Shown one piece after another: positions 12,401 through 27,400 of a stretch of 64,000 nucleotides of DNA; within the stretch, counting starts at the first letter, position 1, and every line of letters starts with the position of its first letter. The stretch lies in NCBI RefSeq assembly GCF_047675955.1, contig NC_132925.1:20670688-20734687 (forward strand), given 5' to 3'. The DNA is from Chlorocebus sabaeus. Its lineage: Eukaryota > Chordata > Mammalia > Primates > Cercopithecidae. The position numbers were made by a program, and so were the translations under genes. The notes under the pieces were generated by a model. That model made no database searches. It saw only the letters and a list, made by a program, of their open reading frames with translations, and was not told where the DNA came from.

Positions 12401-15400
12401 TGCTCTTTACCATAGTCTTAGTCATGTTTACTTGGGAGTAAATGTTGCCCCAGTGACACATGTACCTTAAAATTAGATTTCTTTCATTATCGTTTCCTCT
12501 TATTATTAAACTTCTCTCACCAACTTTCCCCCGCAAATTAGAACTCATAATGGGCAACATAAACTTATTTGTCTTCTAACTCCCTAAATGTTTGCTCTTT
12601 TTGGTCTTATTTTTGGCTTTCTACCATCCGACAGAGGCAGAGATGGGCAAAAGTGGTCATTAAAAAACACCACCACCACCACCACAGTATTAGAAGTCCA
12701 CAAGTGTTATAACCTAAGTAGGATAGTAGGATAGAAAAGTATAAACAGGAAAATACTTCTGAGTGCCTGAAGATGAGATAGAGCTTTGTGTAGGTGAGTT
12801 CACTTCCCCGAAAGCAGAAAATCACAGAGAAGAAATAAAAAGTAGGAAATCACTTCTCTGGATGTTTAAATATTGTCATAATTTTGAAAAGTGATTTTTC
12901 TTGTTAATAGCTTTTTTTCTTATTAATGTGTTTCATCAAATGGGGGAAGATTGGAGAAAGTGAGAAAAAGAGAGAAGACAAGGAGGAAGACCAGGAGGAA
13001 GTTAGAGAGGGAGCAGGAAGAGGAAGAGAACAGTTATTATTTATCAGATATGGAAAACAAGGTAAATGAAGGTCAAATGTGGGGAAAAAATGGAATCTTC
13101 CACTCTTAGTTAGAAGCATCAAGTGGTCAACAATACATTAAAAAAAGTAAGTGCCAGTGAAAGAACTTGTCTTGCCTACGTTCAACTGATATTCATATAA
13201 GTATTCAGATTTGGCTGATTTCTTTCACCTATAAAATGACAAAAAAATCAAGTAATCAACTGTGATGAGAAATGACATTCTGAAAAGAAAATGTCTTTCC
13301 TGATTAAAAGCAAATAAGGAAAAGTTATTCTCCAGAGGTGGGGGAGAGGATTACCCTGAGTTGTCTTTGCCAGTTCAGTTGTTCGTGGAATCTTAGTTGT
13401 GAAACGTTCTTGGGTGGATTGGTCTGCTTCTTCTGGAGAAAACACAGTAAGATTGGCTTGTTTTAAATAATTACCCTTATGAATATGACCAAAAAACACA
13501 TACTCTTTTCTACCCCATACAATAATAAAAGGATAAGTTGCATTTAGAAATACACTCAGTAATCGCAATAATTCAGTTAGTGGTACATTTTAATAACTCT
13601 CATTTGTGATATCTGCTGTCTTACACTATTATTTTAATGATTGTTATAAGGATTTCCAAAAGCTTTTAGCTCAGGATCATTTTTTCCCTAATCTAGTTGT
13701 GGCTATTCTTGGATATGGCTCATGTATGAAAGTCTCCTAGTTGCCTCGATGTATTTATCTCCTTCATGTTTCTTCCCTGCCCATAAATCCCACATGTTAC
13801 TTTGATGAGGTGGAAAGGAAATATATCATATGAAAAGATGTATATTTATATCACATAAAACAAATATTCTATTTTTCTCATGTGAAAATCAGGGTGTGTG
13901 TTTGACATACAAACACAATCCTCTTGACAAAATAAAGAAAAATACATACAGCAACACTTCCATTCCCATGTTACCTTGAAATCACACATCATACAGACAC
14001 AGCAAATTACCCTGTTCACTTTGCCTGTACTAGATCCAAGGAAACACTTGGTATAAATGATACACTGCTATCTTTTTGTTTTCTGTCCTGCTTTTGTATT
14101 CTCTTGATTCTGCTCAAGAAATATACTTGTGATAATTGACAGGTAATGGTTCTGACATGAATAAACCAAGACACATTAGAAAAACAGGGAGCAGAAGTTA
14201 AATAATTAGCATATTCAGTAGTGGTTTTTGAAAACTACTTTTAACTTTGCCATCATGGGCGGCATTGATTTTGTAGAAATAAGCTAGACTAGATGAATAT
14301 TTGATTAGAATATATTTGCTCAATTTTAATTTTTTCTTCCAAAAGGATTTTATTTTAAAATGTGATCAGTAATTTTATTTCAGTAGACACCCACAAAGGA
14401 TGGATTATCAGAAAAGGAATGAAGGCAGGTAAATAAGGCCACTGATTTAAGTAAAGCCATGTGGGATGCAGTGTAGACAGGAGAGATGCACCAGCAAACA
14501 CAAGCCAGGAACTCTAGCTTTTTGGTTCATTTTTAACGAAGGTAAACTAGAGTTTCCACACAGTGAACACATTTGTGTTGAACTCCTTGAAAGCATGTTC
14601 AGCTCATCCCAATGGAGCTTTCCAACCCACCCATCCTTGTTTCTCCAGGCAACTACCTGCTCATCAGTTTAGTCTAACTGTCACTCCTTGCTCTGTGCCT
14701 CTTTTCCATCTGTCTGTAACTTGAAAGAACCATTTGCATCTTTGACTGGTCAACTCTCATTCCAACTTAAAGACCCAGTGTAAATGACCCTAATCTGAGA
14801 GGCCTTTCCTTATTTCTCCAGGTTGTTTGTTCAACATGTTGCTCTTTTCTCTATCACACTCATTGTAATTAGTGTAACACTGAGGTTAATCCTAGGCACT
14901 CTGGTGGCTGAGTGTGTAGATTCTAATCCTGGCTCTGACACCAGCTGTTTCACCTTGGCCAAATTTTTAAACTCTCTATGCCTCAATTTTCTAATCTGTA
15001 AAATGGAGCAAGTAATAGAACTTACCTCACAGAGTTACATGGTTTAAATTTTAGAAAGGCATGTAATGTATTGAGTGGTACAGAGGCTGCAGTATTGGAA
15101 CTAAGTCCTATCTTCATATTAGAGCGTGAGCTCTCTAGGGTAAGGACTCCTCTTTAAATGTTTCTTCTTAGAACTGCACCACTTAACTGTGCACCGAGTA
15201 AAGGCTTAATAAATACTAGATAACTAATTTTTCTTCCCAAATGCAGTTTAAAATACAGAAAAAGCAACAAAAAAGAACAGCATTGATTTCGGAACATTTT
15301 TCTTTTTAGAATACTTAAAATTTTTAAGTATTCTAAATCACAATCACCAGAGCCAATTTAACACATCTTAGATGTATTAAAACATTTTATATTGAAAATC

Positions 15401-18400
15401 AGCATACATATTAGGCCAAATACAGTGTCAATGTAAAAGCGTTGAGTGAAATGAATTTTTAAATAACCTATTATTTAGAAACAAACTATGAACATAATGT
15501 ATTATGGCTACTCGAAGGGAAATTCCTAAAAGGCAAGCCCTCCTTGAACAAATATTAAAATGAAATTTACCCAGAATGGTCTGTAGTTCCTCTTGACTAG
15601 GACTTGGGGAAATCATGGGTATAAAAGGGATGCCTCGTGTCTCTAGAGGAGCTGCAAAAAGAAAAGGACCAAGGTTGTAAATTTTTAGATTCAAAGCCAG
15701 CACCAGACCAGATTGGTATCACATGAAATTCCTCCATTTGAAATAGAAAAAGGAAAGAAGAAAGTTAAATGTGCACAAAACTTTCGGAAAAATGACTGTG
15801 GGATATTAGAATAATGGTTCTCAACTGTTTTTCCACCAGAACACATACTACATGACATTCTGTTCTTGAACCAATCCATCAGAATGGCTGGTTGAGATGC
15901 GGTGTGGGTTAAACACAGTCCTGGACTATTGGCTGTAGCTTCGTCCTTGTCTCCTCCATTCAAGAGAGCATACAGGATTACAAAATGTGTGATAATATCA
16001 TTGTTGGTATCATCTCCTTGAGTCTGCTCGAGCTCAGTTTAACAAATCACTGGCAATTTTTAGTATTTTGACCAATATTGATAATTACTTGCAGTATCTT
16101 TCAAACTTACCACATGCTAGTATGTTACATTACAGCTGAGAACCACTAAACCAATGGAAATTGTTAAATGGGCACCATTAGTAAACACAGTGGACTCGTA
16201 TTGAAACATGGAGACAAATGAAGTAAATGAAGATGGATTCAGTAATGTCTTGAGGTGGTCTTCAAAGCAAACCCATTACGACAGTGAAATCATGGCTTTT
16301 CTATTTTGGAAAGAGTAGTAATAATGAGAATGAAATGATGAAATGAATTGAGAAGAAATGATGTTTCAACAGGATCATTTGAGAAAGGTCTGCAATCTTG
16401 ATGGTAGCAAAGAAAACAGAGTTAGTTGATATGGGAAAACCATTACCTATTGTTGTCTTTGGTGGCTCAAATCTAAAGGTAACAGGTTGCAGAACTATGC
16501 CAAAAGCAAGTCAAAGGAACATATTTATGAGAATTACTACCTGGCAAAGTCAAAATAGTTTCTATATTTTTTAGATGCATTGATTTAATAATTTAAATGT
16601 TCTCTAAGAATTATAACAAATAAGAGAAAATTCTGCACATTAGATGCTAATCAGAGAACTTAGTTTAACTAAAACTTTGAAGTTCTCACTTCGGGGAAAA
16701 TTTTGAGTAGGCATCCACTTTTTTTTAACTTAAAAGTATACCCATAGTTGTAATGTAGCTACATTTACATTTTGAAAGGATGTGAGAGTTGGCTTAGTTA
16801 ACAATGGTATTGATAATTTTAGCATGATCTACTCAATGAGCCTATGTACTATTCCCTCATTTAACCAAGGAAAAATAGTTCAACCCAGATGATTCAATCT
16901 ACCCAAAAGGAATATGCATTTTATACCCATATTTTTCTCTGAATTTCTTCCATATCACAACCATTAAACATATATTTACTTCAAGAATTTTGTTTTTGAA
17001 AAATACACTTCTTAGCCAGAAGGATGAAATAATTAATTTACCAGGTTCGCTCTGAGAGACCTCAGGGTCTGGTTTATGAGGAAGGAGCACATCTTTTGGA
17101 GCTGAAAGAAAAAGATTATAAACACTGTGTATTCTAAATGTCCCAACTGGAGTGAGCTTAACCCACAGATAGAAAAATCCCAGAAAGCATGAATGAAGCA
17201 AAAGTATTTTTACAATGGTTAATGACCAAAGTTGAGAAGATGCATGTTTTCTTCAAAATGGAAAAATGTTACCATGCAGGGAAGGTTCTGGTGGCAGTGA
17301 AACAGAAATGAAGTCAGTCACAGTTCATTTTGAAGTCTTCCTTGAGGAAGAGGAGGAGACAGCTAACATAATTCAACAATGAGGTAGAGCTTCCTCAAGT
17401 GGCTTTCAAAATAGAAAGTCAGGTTTTGCACAAAGTGGTTAGCTGCTGTTTGATATTCATGCGTAAGGTCCACTAACAGCAACAAAAAATATATATCTTA
17501 AAGTACAAAAATGGCTACAAATCGAGGGAAACAATAAGAAATGGAAAAGTCTTGAATATGTAAGAAGATAACACAGTCTTATTCTAAATGGCGCTTACAG
17601 TTACTGGGGGCAGAAAATGAAGCAAAAAGAATCAACTAGTCATTAGAAGACACCACATGTAAAGTTAATGATAGTACTTATTACTTAGTAAATGATAGCT
17701 GTTGCCATTTTTGTCTTCTTTAGTGATGTGGCTTCTAGTATATTAGGTGTCAAGCATGCTTGACATAAGCATATGAAAACAAAAGACAAAAATGTCAGCT
17801 GAACAATAGGCCTAGTGGCATATGAAGTCCCTGAAATCCAGTATATTTTTTAATGTTTTAGCAAAATTAAACAGTAGATTGGAAACTTGGTACCCTATTT
17901 CTCAGTGGGGAAAATATTAGGGGGATTTGCCTATTTGTTCGTACCAGATTTCTACAACAAAATCTCATTCCACAAATAGTGTAAAGTACTTCAACTCAGT
18001 TTCCCCACAAAGAGACCCTACCCAGACCTAATCTCTCAATGAAAGGTTTTCCTACCACGCTAAGCCTTCCATACACACCAGTACCTTTTTGTCAGGCAGT
18101 GTAATTTCCTTGCATCTTATACAATGCTGGAAAAAAATTATGATTCAGGCTAGAACTCTGCCTTAGAAGAAAGATGAAGAAACCTTCTTTTTAAAATTTT
18201 ATTTTATTATTATGAGGTGGCCAAGCACCACTTTACCATTAGTGGAGAAACAGGTTATATAAAATGAACAATCTCTTTTTCTTGTTTTTGGGAATCATGT
18301 TTAACTTGCATGCCACGTCTGTTCTTAGACTACGCTGCTAGGTATTAGTGAAATTACAGTTGTGAAAACTGGTGCACTGAACAGAAACTTGACTCAGAAC

Positions 18401-21400
18401 TTCTATGAGCTAAAAGGTAACATCCAAGGGAATTTGAAAATATGGATTGCTTTCTTAAAGAGAAAAGGAAACTTTAAAAAGATTAGTGGTTGATAAGGTA
18501 GAGAAAGCCCACCACAATAGTGAACATTTTGCCTTTGCGTGTAGTTTTTTGGGGGATTTAAATAGTAAAATATAAGAAATTTCCAGCTGTAAATGAAACA
18601 AAATGTTTATCTTGAGGCTGAAGAAGCCACTTTGATTTAGCTCTGTAAAGGCCATGAACATTCAAAGCAGCCTTCAGTTTATAAATACCCGAGTTAGTTA
18701 CAGTACTCCACTAAACAAAAAGGAGCTGGGATTAAGGAAAGGAGAAGCTGAGAAGAGATGTGGTACTAATAAATCCACCATACTGTAAATACATTATTCA
18801 CTGCTGCTCTAGTTTACTGAGGAATTTAGGCTGGGGTAATGTGGATTCCAGCTGCTAAAACTGGCACTTTTCTTTTTAACCATGAAGTGATGATTTAATA
18901 AACTGCCATAGCAGACTTCCTAAGCAGGTGAAATCAGTGGAAAGGAAAGAAATAGAAATATTTACAGGAAAGTAATATGAATCATTCTCCTACTTGGTCA
19001 ACTACAGCTCCAAGAAATTCAAGTTGTTTTTTCTGTTTTTCCTATGTGGCATTCCTCTGTATATTAAACTGAACAAAAGCACGATCCCTAAAACCTACAT
19101 CTTTCATGCTGGGAGAAACTCATCAATGAAAATAATGATGACAATTTTCTGAGAAAGCAGTTTTGATTTCTTTATAAGAATATTTACTATTATTTTAATT
19201 TTAGATTTAATTATATTAACCAACTCCATTTATACTACTAACCAAACTGTCTTTGTTCAATAAAGCGTGCCACTCCAAAGAAAAGTCCAACTAACGTAAG
19301 ACAAGTAGGAATGCACAATGTCTATCATAGACAAATGTAAATGAACATGCATGAATGTTTTGATAGAGTTAGAAAATAATTAATGTGTTTCCTCTTGACA
19401 AAGTTAGAATACGAAGTCTGCAATAAGGTTTACCCTGGCAATAGGCTACCAAGAGACTGATTCTCTTAGAAAAGTAACACGTATAGACTCCATACCCTAT
19501 TCTATTCCTTTAATCTATACTCTCTATTCCTTTATTCTAACCTTGTACCATTAGGTCCAGTCTGAGAGGAAGCCCCGTAGGAGGCCACCTGCTGGCTTTC
19601 CCTGTGCTCTTGGACCACCCTCCCTTCCATCTCATTTGAGGTCTTTTACTTTCCATTATTTCTGTTATATTTCTATTTGCCCATGTTTTCACTTCTCCAT
19701 GAGTTACTTGCCCTCTACCTACGAAACAGCTCGAATGCTCTAATATCCTAAAAAAGAATCATTCCTTTGACATGGCTTCTCCTTCAAACAATCCCTCTCT
19801 CTTGCTCTCATTCCTTTAATAAAAAAACTATCTATCTGCCTCTGCTTCCTCACCTTTTAGGTGTATCTTCTTCATCCACTGTGGTCCAGCCTCCACTCAT
19901 TTCCTGCAACAATGCCTTAATCATATTCGTAAGTCCAGAAACTCTGAAAGTTGAGTTTTCTCTTAATTTATTCAATGGCAAAACATAACTTATACTGATC
20001 TAAGGGCTGTTTATAGGTTTTAGTTCTTCTGCTTGGTAAGACTATTCATACTGCTCACTGAATGCACATTAATGTTTCTAATCAATGGTATATGTACTCA
20101 TGTAAGTTTCCAAAATCTGGAAACTGCTAATTCTGAAGCATACAGCCTAAAGGTTTCAGAGAGTGGGATTCTGCACATGCACGGTCGAGCTGGCAGCCTC
20201 TTCTGATCCCTCTCCTTCTCATTGCCACTGCAATTCCATTGCCAAACTTCCCTTCTTAGGCCTTTTCCTGCCTCATCTCCTAGCTCCTTTCCTGGTTTTC
20301 TCTTATCTTTTTTGACAACTGGAGGCTCTTTTTCCCCTGCCTACTCCTTAAATATAACTATGCTGCCTAAATATTTGATTTCTGGCTTATTTTCTCCATC
20401 TATATTTTCTCCTCTATTATGTTTTCCAAGATTTAAGAACTATCTAGATGTAAACAAGTGGCTCCTAAATCTGTGCCCCAAATCCTGACTTCTGTTAAGA
20501 AGTCCAGACAACATTTTCAACCATCAGTTAGGGTCTTCCCACTCAAAGTCCTACTGGACCTGCAAGCCTAGCATGTACACACCCATCTTTATTACTCTCT
20601 CTGTTCCCTGTCTCAGTTAATGGCATTATCATCTACCACTTGCCCAGTCTAGGAACAGCATTGCCACCCTTCTCTCCATAACAGCATTCAGTCATTCTCT
20701 AGGTCTTCGTAGTTCCATATACAAAGGCATTTCAGCATTATTCCCTTAGTTTTCTTTCTACCACAATTAGTTCAATTTCTCAGACTTATCTTTCTGGATT
20801 GTGGCAAACCTACTAAGCGATTCCTGGCCATTTTTTTCTTTCTTTTTTTTTTTTTGCCAGTTAATATTCCATTTGAAAAAATCACAGCCATCTTTCTAAA
20901 ATACAGATGTAATTATATCACTCCCAAGATTACAAAAAGAAACACACACAATTTTAATATCTCTTGTCTAAAGAAAAATTTTTTGAAGTGCTTAGCGTAA
21001 CCTAAAAGCCCTCAAACATATGAATCCAATTTACATTGTTTTCATCTCTCAATAATCTCATCATATGGCTAGCAATGTAGTCAGTTCGAATCATGCTGTT
21101 TCTCAGCTATATGGAGCATGGAATCTCGCTGTGTCGCCTGGCCTGGAGTACAGTGGTGTGAACTCGGCTCACTGCAAGCTCCGCCTCTCTGGTTCACGCC
21201 ATTCTCCTGCCTCAGCCTCCCGAGTAGCTGGAACTACTACAGGCGTCTGCCAGCACGCCCGGCTAATTTTTTTGTATTTTTTTTAGTAGAGACGGGGTTT
21301 CACCATGTTAGCCAAGATGGTCTTGATCTCCTGACCTTGTGATCCGCCCGCCTCAGCCTCCGAAAGTGTTGGGATTACAGGCATGAGCCACCGCGCCCGG

Positions 21401-24400
21401 CCTGGAGTACTTTTTATACCTCTGAATCTTTGCTTTCTTAAAAATCATCAATAGCTACTTATCTATTAAAATCTATCTTAAAGTTCATTTTCTTGATAAT
21501 ACCTTCTCTAATTCATACATTTAGAATGTATTACTTTTCTATTATTTCATTTTTTGTTTATATCACTAACCCATTAATTACTGAGATTTGGCTTGTTTTA
21601 TAGTTATTGATATTATTCCTGTTTTCTCCACTGTACTGTGTTGGGTGGTAGAGATCATATCTAATTCTTTTAATCCTGATTTTATCCCTAAGCATGGAAC
21701 CAGGCAGATAAGTGGCAATCAATATTTGTTGAATTGAACATGCATTAGTGCATTTTTTTAAAAGAACAAATCTGGAAAAGATGGGCAATTCCCATGAATC
21801 AGCATTGTACTTTGCTAAGCAACATTTTAAAGACTCAAATTGACCTCTCCCAAAAGTCTCTAATTCTTTTCCAGGGAATTGTAAAACAGTATTAAAAAAT
21901 CTAGGCCAGGCGTGGTGGCTTACACCTGTGGTCCCAGCTACTTGGGAGGCTGAGGCAGGAGGATCACTTGAGCACAGGAGATCGAGGCTGCAGTGAGCTA
22001 TGATTGCATCACTGCACTCCAGCCTGGGCAACAGAGTGATACTCTGTCAAAAAACAAAAGAACAAACAAACAAAAAACAGAAAAGAAAGAAAGATCTAAA
22101 TAAATAATTTATTAATCACATCAATGGCATATACAAGCTTACGGAGATTTTGAGGCAAAGAGAAAGGCACCGAGTCACTAAAATTTGAGGGGAAGCATAT
22201 TGATGTTTAATATATCATCAGGCAAATAAGCAAATTGCTGATTAACTCCTGATTTGAATTCTCATATTTGAGAAGAAAGACATCTTGCCTCTAGGAAAAT
22301 TGATTTGAAAAAAAAAAACCAAAAAACTATTTTAACAAAGAATAAATTTACATAGTACATCCTTAAGGGGAAAAAGAAGAAGCTTTAGGAAAAAATGGCA
22401 AAATGTCTAGAGGATGATAATGAAACACTGTAGAACAGTAATGATAACAGTATGATCTTAAGGAGGCAGTTCTCTGCTCATCCCAGCTCCTATTTTGACA
22501 AAAAGTATAAATAGAAATAATTGTCAACTATTGTTATCTTGGCTTGCTCAATTCTAAACGTATTGTCTTCTAAGACTATATCAGAAAACATACATTTATT
22601 AGGTGAATGTCCAATCAGGTTTCTAATATAAATCTGGCAATATTTTAAAGTACGTAATCCAAGCAAATGATTGCTTTATGAACTCTATCATTTTAAACAA
22701 TAAGGCTCAATTTTTTTTTTTTTTTTTTTGAGACAGGGTCTCGCTCTATTGCCCAGGCTGGAGTGCAGTGGCCGGATCTCACTCACTGCAAGCTCCGCCT
22801 CCCGGGTTCACGCCATTCTCCTGCCTCAGCCTCCTGAGTAGCTGGGACTACAGGCGCCCGCCACCTCGCCCGGCTAGTTTTTTTTTTTTTTTTTTGTATT
22901 TTTTAGTAGAGACGGGGTTTCACCGTGTTAGCCAGGATGGTCTCGATCTCCTGACCTCGTGATCCGCCCATCTCGGCCTCCCAAAGTGCTGGGATTACAG
23001 GCTTGAGCCACCGCGCCTGGCCAAGGCTCAATTTTTAAGAAATGTTTAGAATTAAACACTTATTAATTAGTTCACAAAAAACTCCCCTTAAAACCAGTTT
23101 AACTGAAAACATAAAACTATAGAAACCCTGAAAAGTGTGACTACAAATAATTTTCCAAAGGGAAGAGACACATGGAACATTCGTGAGGATTTGGATAGCT
23201 TGCTGAAATCTAGATTTTCTTCCTGGTTTGCTCCTGATGACTGAAATCTATCCCAGTGCCTGGGGGCCAGAAGGTTGACCACAAAGCCAAGACAGGTCTT
23301 GGTGTAGAAAGGAACTCATAAGGAAGACAGAGCTCTGTTGAGCCAGGAACCTCCTGTTTAGACTCCAAGTTAAATGGCACCTGTTTTCTAGTGAGGGAGT
23401 TATTTGCTCTGAATTCTAAATCATTCTTCCAAGGTGGATGTGGAGAAAAGTCACTTTCATTTTGGTGTGGGCAGGGAGTGTGGGCTCAATTTGTCAAGAT
23501 TCCTCATTAAATGTTATAGATAATTCAACTGAGTGGCTGGAAGGGTTTTTCTAAAGGCCTCACTGGATGAAGCTGGTGTTATGCCTAGGAATCTACAGAA
23601 TGGAAGTGCTGTACAATGAATCTTAGACTGACTTCCTCTTTGATAAGGTCAAGAAATCCAAGTTTGTTACTTCTGATCTCTCTCAGAATAAATTTTGAGA
23701 TAAATGTCACAACAAAACATAACGCTGTCCTGACCTCAGCACTACATTTTAGATTTTTAGACTTTTACAGAAGAGTTTATTTCTCCAGGATACTAATACG
23801 TATTAAAATACACATGTCATTTACCCTGTTTTTTTGAAGTATAACCCACAGGACCTGGTAAACAAAGTATTGGGTTCATTAGGGTATGAATTTGAGCCTA
23901 GATAAAATCTAAAAACTGTTTGAACACATCAGAATCCAATGTGTTTGAACACTTCTGAGAAAACTGAAATGTAGTACGAGTTGCCTTATGATTATTCCTG
24001 GGGGTGCCACACCCCTGGGGCAAGGGAGAAGAAGCCTGATCATGTGGCAGGGCCAACACCAGGTTTAGGGACAGAACCTTAACTCTGAACATGTGGAGCT
24101 GGAGAAGTGACAGAAGACCACTAAGACAGGCCCTAGTTCTCCAGGAGGCAGTTCTCTACTCTGCTCATTCAAACTGCGGATAAAAAGTATAAATAGGGAT
24201 AGTTGTTAACTATTTGTGTTGTTACAGGGATCAAGATCACAGGTTAGAGTTTCTATGAAAAACAAGGTGTTGGTAGAATTAAGGCAAGTTTTTTTTTTTC
24301 TGCTAAAAGTGGTCTGCTCTTTATAACTTAGCTGTGGGAGAACATTTGAAGAATGTGGTTGAAGAGAAGGACTAGCTAACAGAAAAGATTTTAAAATAAA

Positions 24401-27400
24401 TACCTTAAAAATAATTTTATGATAGTAAATTCCAAAGGTATATGAAAGTAGAAAAATAGAATGAATTCTTAGGTACTCACCACCTGACTTCAATAATGGC
24501 CAACTCATGCCCAGAAGGGCAAATATTAAATACTAAAAGAGGAAAAAACTTAACTATTCAATATATTGGTGTAATGAGATTATACCAATAATATTATTTT
24601 TTATACTGAAAAGGAAAAGTAAATAGTCACTCAAATCTACTGTTATCTATAACAAATTAATTTCCATTACATTCATTTCCACAATTGAAAATAAGCTGAT
24701 CTTTTGCAAGTGAGATGAGGTTTTTTCCTTACTTCCTGTTTATAATATTGGCTATTGTGTTTGGGGTAGTACAAATTTACATTCTAGACTTCAGGGCAAA
24801 GGAGATTCTCTCTAGCCTGCTACCACCACCACCACCAAATTGTCTATACCACAGCAGCAATAATAGCCTTTGCTTATACAATCTGGAAAACATTGTAACA
24901 AGTGAATTCAGGCTTGCTTCCAAAATGCTATCATTTTATACTATAGCTTAGAAATTATTTGGCTCTGGGAATGTTCTATATGCTTTTAGGAATTTATAAT
25001 AATTGTACCTTTAAAAAGAAAGAGAAAAAACTCACAGTATTTCCCAGATTCTCTAGTTAAAAATGAGCTTGGCTTTTTAGAGAAAGTTGTTCAGTTACCA
25101 GTGGCTTCCTGAGGCCACTTGAAGACTTCATGTAAATAGTGGTGGTAATATCCATGAAATGTCTGGGCCCTTGGAATCCCTACCCTGGATACTCCACAAA
25201 CATGAGATTACCTTCCCCATATGTGAACAAAAGGCCTTCTCAGATGATTGGCAAAAAACAGATTTGTAACTAAAGAAACCATTGTGTGTGTGTGAAAGAA
25301 ATTTCTTAACCCAAGCTATGTCTCCGTAAATTTGTAAAACAGAATGTGACAGGGAAAAAACTCAATGTGGACATAGTACAATTTATGTATCCAAGTAAAT
25401 GACTAAACATCATTGCCTCTATTTGTAAAAACACTAATTTATCATTCGTAGGGAAGAGCAAGTCTTTATCTTTGTGTTTAGTGAAATATTTGAGCATAGC
25501 GTAGCTAGAATTGGCAGCATTTTTTTGTAAGTCAGGGAATAAGAGAACTTTAGTTCTAGGAAAGACATTCTAACCTTGGCATAATTCTCTGCCTTTTGAC
25601 TGCGATCACAGCTTTAATAGATGAACAAGTGGACACTCTTATGAAACTTCTGAAATTATACCACATATGATACAACATGGGATTTAAACATAACTGAAAT
25701 ATTGACCTCACTTCCATCAAGTCTCGTGTTTCACTGAAGCAGAGTGGGGCAGTCGAACGCGTTTGGCTTAAACATGAAATAAAGCATTTACCAGGTGTGG
25801 TGTATGACACTTCTGGACTCGGTGACGTTTTTGGTTTTGCAGTAACACGCTGGGGCCCCTTAGGAACTGAAAGAGAGAACTCATATTGTAAGTCATTTGG
25901 TTTCAGCACCTTCCAGTCATGCTTAACACATAAAGCAAGCCAAGGTGTAGCCTGAACACTGACAAAACAAAGTATTACCCATACGGGAGTCAGACAGAAG
26001 ACCAGTCCTTAAGCTCTACAAATAGCTTAGTTAGAATTCCAGATAATTATAGAAGAGTGAAATCTGAGAAACTGCAAAATTTCAAATTACAAAGCATCAG
26101 AGTAAGAGGACGACTTTTTAGAAATCTATTTCAGAGGAGACAACAACTGAATGCATGTAAGAGAGCTTTTCTTTACTGGATATGTTTGCTTGACTTCTCC
26201 TTAAATCCATTTTTATGTCTTTCCTTAAAGACAAAGTAGGTAAAGATGGTGAGGTCAGGGTGGAATCCTATGGAGCCTGGATATGCTTGAAGTCCTCTCG
26301 GGCAACAGCAGAGTGGTAAGCAGACAATGCAATGGAATGGGCTGGTTCACATCTTACCCGCCCTGCATTTCTCTGGCCCCAGAGAAACCTTCAAATGAAT
26401 TTGTTGACAACTAAAATTAGATTTCCACAACTGTTCCTTGGGAATAATAAGGTACTAATATAATAGACACCAGGAAAATAAGTCTAACAATTATAGTGTA
26501 TTCTACGATTTCAAAAGTGCTTTTATAAGGTTTACACCCTTTGAGTCTCACCATAATGTTGGGAGGAAGGAATTATTAGCTACACTTTAAAGCTGATGAA
26601 ACAGAGCTTTGGGTGTGTGACAGCATCTGCTCGAGGCTATGGTTAAGTACCAGAGTCAGGACTTGAACCAAATGCTGAGGATCAAACATTATCAATAGGT
26701 CTAAACACTTGGGCTCTCTATATCCCAGTTCTGCAGGGCAGATTTTCACTTGCTTCTCATTTTTTAAGGTGAAACAATAAACCCGCCCTAACTCAAGATA
26801 TAGTTATAAGAATCCAATGTGAAATGTCAAAATGATGTGAAAATTACACTATTATAATTTTTTTCCACCTCTCAAGGAGCTTTACAAATTTGGTTTTGAA
26901 GACTCTGAGTACATTCTGATTTTCACATTGTTTGCCCATGCAAAATCTAGGAGCACCCATAATTTTGATGGTTATAAGAAATTCTAGGCATCCAATTAAC
27001 AACAATGTTGCTATTACCTGTAAACACTGGGATCTAAGAAATCAAATTTTATTGACTTATCAAATATTCCTTATGCTTTTTTTCAGATTTTAGATCTCTT
27101 TTTGCCTTTGAATGCCAAATATAGATTTAAACATTGCCAATTTATAAACACACTTTCAGTAACACTAACAATAAAGGTGAAATGCCCAAATTACAGAATC
27201 TTATTATGTGAAAGGTGGTAAACAAAATCTGCTGCACTTTAAGTTGTAAATACTATTGATAGATGATATTATAGCCCAACAACAATAGTTTGTATTGATC
27301 ATGCATACAAACAAGACACTCTCCTGTCCAAATGACTTTTTGAAATTTGCAGGAACTAGCCAAGGGTAAGGGAAGAAGTATTAGAATTTGACTATTTGTC

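Larger units (their letters stand above)
10146..13354. other. Intron, 3.2 kb
   Basis: Contains the (CATC)n-like repeat near 10.48 kb, the (CAC)n run and the purine tract. No further element recognised. Confidence 0.55.
17102..25791. other. Intron, 8.7 kb, largest in the window
   Basis: Holds L2-like sequence (19.6-21.7 kb), three Alu copies and a diverged direct repeat of about 80 bp (22462-22540 and 24143-24220). I found no phase-1 exon. The 17.1-19.5 kb and 23.0-25.8 kb parts show nothing else I can name. Confidence 0.55.

Noticed and set aside
21065..21342. Open frames with SRHSPASASRVAG-like text
   Set aside because: Classic Alu read in the antisense direction; the same applies near 6.8, 22.8, 40.7, 42.5, 47.3 and 63.0 kb.
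23826..23855. 30-nt phase-1 AG/GT segment on the minus strand
   Set aside because: No pyrimidine tract before the acceptor and no similarity to ABI3BP exons; likely chance.
24480..24502. Possible exon with donor gtgagt on the minus strand
   Set aside because: In the gene's required phase it meets a stop codon, and the acceptor is poor.
26359..26373. 15-nt in-phase AG/GT segment on the minus strand
   Set aside because: Far shorter than any other exon and without motif similarity.
27017..27032. 16-nt AG/GT segment on the minus strand
   Set aside because: Not a multiple of three and would shift the frame.
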